Shown piece by piece: positions 60,777 through 64,000 of a DNA stretch of 64,000 bases. The position numbers and the translations under genes are program-made. The notes beneath the pieces are model-generated. The model had not been told where the DNA came from. It did no database searches and saw only the letters and a program-made list of their open reading frames with translations. Origin of the DNA: Paramecium pentaurelia (lineage: Eukaryota > Ciliophora > Oligohymenophorea > Peniculida > Parameciidae); contig CAJJDO010000103.1 of NCBI GenBank assembly GCA_905183005.1, forward strand, positions 94,976 to 158,975. The letters run 5' to 3'. Within the stretch, counting starts at the first letter, position 1. Every line of letters begins with the position of its first letter.

Positions 60777-61626
60777 TGATTTCTATATATATAACCATTC
60801 AAATATAAATTAATTAAATGTTGAGGATAGAAAGATTCTCTGCTATTCTAACAATCGATGTAATAATCTACAATATATTATATAAGACTTAGTTTCTGAT
60901 CACTATTATTTCCTGATTCAACTAAAAACCTCAAAAAATTATTTATATTCAAGATCATATAATTTGATTGGTCTTTATTGGTATTTAATTCATCTTAATA
61001 GTTCATCATATCAATATATAAGAATCAGTAATATACAATTTACATAATTAAAGAATCGCTTTATATTTATAAAAATCTAAGACTTTAATTATTTTATAAT
61101 AAATAGATATATATATTTATAACAATTTTTGTATTTAATGATTTAAGTAAGATAATTTTTTTATTTATTCTTTTAACTAACCTATATATTTTATAATTTA
61201 AATTAATTCTTTTACTATTAAAATTCTTATAGAAAATCTATGTTAGATAAAAATAAAAATAAAATAAAAGTAGCAATTATGGATTATTGAAAAATATAAT
61301 TTTGACATTTATTTTAATCTTTATTTGTATTTTAATTTAATTTGTTTTACTCATAATAATCGGTTTTTATGAAATATATTTAAAAATAATATATTTTGTA
61401 TAATAATGATAGATGTCTATTAAATAGATTAGAATTTAATAAAATTTATAAATTATTTATGATATTAAATGATATATAATATTTATTTTTTGATAATATA
61501 GGGACATCAAGTATTTAATGAATTCTAATATGAAGGATAACTAAAGTACTCAAACTGATCAAATTTTATTTAATTTGTAAAATATTTGATTATGTAATCT
61601 TCAATTAATTCTTAAATTAGAATTAA
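60777..61626. other. AT-rich intergenic stretch
   Basis: About 850 bases with no supported gene. A short frame starts at about 61521 (MNSNMKDNQSTQTDQILFN) but runs into TGA; it could be a first exon of the next gene that I cannot connect. Confidence 0.45.
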
Positions 61627-62608
61627 ATGATACTTTCTATTAATTGTGAGAACGATAGTAACCTCAAAACTTAAAACTTAGAACTTCTATATTCATCTAC
61701 ACGATTACCTTAAACAACAAGTTTATAAATTAATACATTATATCAAACTGGATCTCCATTAAAAAGAGTGAGAACTTTAAAAAGTCTAAGAATCAAAGAT
61801 AAAGAAACAATAGTAAATAGAATTAGTAAGAGTTTTGAATTAAGAAATATAAGGAATACAAAAAAAATATAATAAAGAAGAAAAAGTGGTACAGAGCAAC
61901 TATCATAAAAGTAGGTAAAACATATATAATATCAAATAATAGCTACATATTGATTGTTAGTATCCTAATACAATCATCAAATAATAAGAAATTATATCTA
62001 ATGAGTTATAAAGAACAAAGTAAAGAAAACGGACTGTATTAAAGAGAATGTCTAGCATTCTCATTAAACATCAAACCACTATTAGAAATATTAATAATCA
62101 AGGCAATTAAAGAAATAGCGAAGTTTAGTTACTTATGTTATAATCATAATAAAAAGGAAATGATGAAACTAATGTTACATAATCTTAAGAAGTAAAAAAA
62201 CATAAACTAAGATCCTCTGTTATAGAACCTGAACAACCTAAAGTAGTCTTAAATATTTCTCTAAAATCCAAAAAGGCATTTGCTTCAATCTAAAGTTACA
62301 TAAATGGAAAAGCAATAATATAAACAAAATAACAAACATTGAATCAAAATAATTGTGTGAATTAAACAAATCCATTTATGAACTACATGGGTTGTTAGAG
62401 TCTTACTGAAATGAATGGATTAATTTAAAATAATTCACCATTGATTTTAGGAAGATATCAAGTAACCAAACCAACATATCCTCTACCAGAAATTAAATTA
62501 ATTTCTTCAGCCAGAAATAATTGCTCATTACTTGATACAAATTTCCTAAAACAAAAGAAACCAATTGGAAATACATAAAGGAAATAGAGAATTTCTACAA
62601 ATTCATGA
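61627..62608 (+). CDS. Hypothetical basic protein, disordered
   Basis: 317 residues after removal of a 28-nt intron (61915-61942). It is Lys/Arg/Gln/Asn-rich, with segments such as GSPLKRVRTLKSLRIKDKE and KKHKLRSSVIEPEQPK and few hydrophobic clusters, suggesting a disordered cytoskeletal or nuclear protein. The stop TGA lies only 31 bases before the ATG of the next gene, and the style of the two proteins is similar, so both may be parts of one gene interrupted by a missed intron. No family is recognised. Confidence 0.55.
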
Positions 62609-62639
62609 AATATAATTTTTATTAATTTAACGTTCACTA

Positions 62640-63205
62640 ATGCAAAGATAACAATAAGAATCTAGTCTATAATAACGTCTAGGGTTTGTGTAATAATACC
62701 ATAAGAATCACCCCAATATCATTGAATTTAAACCTTTGTAAGATTATAAGACACAATAGAACTTAAAGTATATTAATTAGTATATATTCTTAATAGGAAA
62801 CCTAAAGAACTAGAAGAATAACCTAAGTCATCATTAATGGATAATTTAAATAGAATTAATAATCTATATAAAGCTGTTTCTCAACCTAGAATTGATGCAA
62901 AAGAAATCAATCCACCTTAATATTTTTATAATTATAAATAAGGATGTTAGAAACCAGAATCAAATACTAATAAGACAATAAAAGAGAACTAAATAGTTAA
63001 GACATTTTTGAATAATAATGAACTCTCTTTGAAAGATTATGATTGGAAACCTACAAAAGGAAATGCATTTACAGCAAAATCTACTTCTCCAATTGATTTC
63101 AGTGTTAATAAAAGTCCATTGAATAAGGTTACTCGAACTGACTCAGTTTTAGCCAATAAAAAAACAAATGAACCAGGAGTAACATTTTTAAGAGGTCTAT
63201 ATTGA
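62640..63205 (+). CDS. Hypothetical disordered protein (possible 3' half of previous)
   Basis: 178 residues after removal of a 29-nt intron (62768-62796), which joins NLK to KPKELEEQPKSS. It is polar and basic, with short motifs HPNIIEFKPLQDYK and SLKDYDWKPTKGNAFTAKST, ending GVTFLRGLY. No domain. See the preceding gene for the possibility that the two are one gene. Confidence 0.55.
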
Positions 63206-63282
63206 AAAATGTACAATTTTTCGACTTATAATTTATATATAAACAAAATTTTGCCTTATTTAAAAATCTTATTTTTAATAGA

Positions 63283-64000
63283 ATGAACCCAAAGAATTAT
63301 TAAATCTGTAATATTAAGGGACATGATGATGAGTACTTGAATATGATTTGCATAGGTGAAAAATGCAACAAACATTAACTATTATGTTGTTATTGTATTT
63401 AGGATCATAACAAATGTTAAACCATTCCGATCTCAAAATTTGTATAACAATTTAAGTAACAACTTTAATCCTAGATAAATGATTAGGAATAAAACTTTGA
63501 AAGGTAACAATAATATATAAAATTAGTCTTGAAGTCTTTTATAATAAAATTTAATCAAATATAGAAAAGGCATAAAAAAAAATAATAGAAACATTTTAAA
63601 AATAGATAGATGCAATAAAAAAGTAATGTTTATATTAAGATTTTTAGTGCAAAATCTACGATTCAATAATTGTTAAAACAATAAAAAACCATCAAAGATT
63701 AAAAACAAAAACTATAAGAATTTGAATCAAATATGACTTAAGTGAATTGTTCTTCCCTTCTTGCTGAAATAATAGATTTTAAACCAAATTCTGATAGATT
63801 TTCATTCTCTCTCAAAAAGATATAAGGATAATAAATTAACTAGATATAAGATAGAATCTTAAATGGAAGCAAATATTCACAATAATACTAAGACTTCATG
63901 AAAAGATTTGTTGAATAATTTGAAAAATAAAATTAGTAAATGGAGGTAAATTTATTGAATTTTTTTTTAAATGCACCACAAGATATCTAAGATTTAGAAT
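63283..64000 (+). CDS. B-box-like zinc-finger coiled-coil protein, partial
   Basis: At least 239 residues; it runs off the right edge. It begins MNPKNYQICNIKGHDDEYLN, then a B-box-like finger (CIGEKCNKHQLLCCYCIQDH, NKCQTIPI), then a long Gln/Lys coiled coil. Paramecium has many such proteins, which often continue into a C-terminal WD40 or jelly-roll domain beyond what is seen here. An intron near 63950 is possible. Function unknown; a TRIM-like scaffold is inferred from the domain order. Confidence 0.65.

Noticed and set aside
1..64000. Widespread stop codons suggesting mass pseudogenisation
   Set aside because: TAA and TAG are glutamine here; with TGA as the only stop most genes are intact.

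Overview
This window is macronuclear-type DNA of a ciliate, almost certainly Paramecium. Three things in the sequence say so. (1) The real genes only read through if TAA and TAG are glutamine and TGA is the sole stop. (2) Genes are cut by very small GT..AG introns, nearly all 19-29 nt, whose removal restores frame every time they were checked against total length. (3) One gene (50374-51601) is a trichocyst matrix protein, a Paramecium secretory-granule family. The DNA is AT-rich, genes lie tens to a few hundred bases apart on both strands, and there are no operons, tRNAs, rRNAs, CRISPR arrays, transposons or telomere repeats that I can see. Gene models below were built by hand with the ciliate code; where an intron list is given, the spliced length is a multiple of three.

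Layout. 0-6.4 kb: a decayed seven-unit repeat gene, gene debris, a VWA-domain protein (2762-4692) and a doubtful small gene. 6.4-11.5 kb (-): a 1701-residue Cys-rich furin/growth-factor-receptor-like membrane protein. 11.8-20.4 kb: an Arf-like GTPase, three unrecognised coiled-coil or hypothetical genes, diphthine synthase (DPH5), a dual-specificity phosphatase and a type I membrane protein. 20.9-27.1 kb: a large unknown protein, a small membrane protein, a tail-anchored protein and ALG1. 27.4-35.4 kb: a coiled-coil gene, an ankyrin/IQ protein, a VPS9-domain Rab exchange factor, an S49-like protease, an AK8-like adenylate kinase and a secreted or anchored protein. 35.7-42.6 kb: a small zinc-domain protein, a short-chain dehydrogenase, a decayed gene, and a secreted Lys/Glu repeat protein with a broken paralogue. 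42.8-52.4 kb: two structural-type proteins, a TRAF-type zinc-finger protein, a lipid-anchored small protein, a CaMK-like kinase, the trichocyst matrix protein and a Mei2-like RRM protein. 52.4-64 kb: DCAF13/SOF1, two small mitochondrial-looking proteins, TFIP11, a MORN-repeat protein, a two-repeat Myb protein, two linked hypotheticals and a partial B-box-like protein at the right edge.

Two stretches (1045 bp and 1095 bp) occur twice, base for base, with exactly one N between the copies. These look like unmerged contig overlaps in the assembly, not biological duplications. They make DPH5 and the Lys/Glu repeat protein appear as one full and one truncated copy.

The genes do not form one pathway. 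Loose themes are secretion and membrane traffic (Arf-like, VPS9, trichocyst protein), cilia (AK8-like), glycosylation (ALG1), translation (DPH5, DCAF13) and splicing (TFIP11). I found no convincing new multi-gene system. The most interesting items are single-gene oddities: degenerate catalytic motifs, an apparent frameshift in ALG1, a two-part open frame with no stop, very tight divergent gene pairs, decaying secreted paralogues and a bacterial-looking zinc domain.
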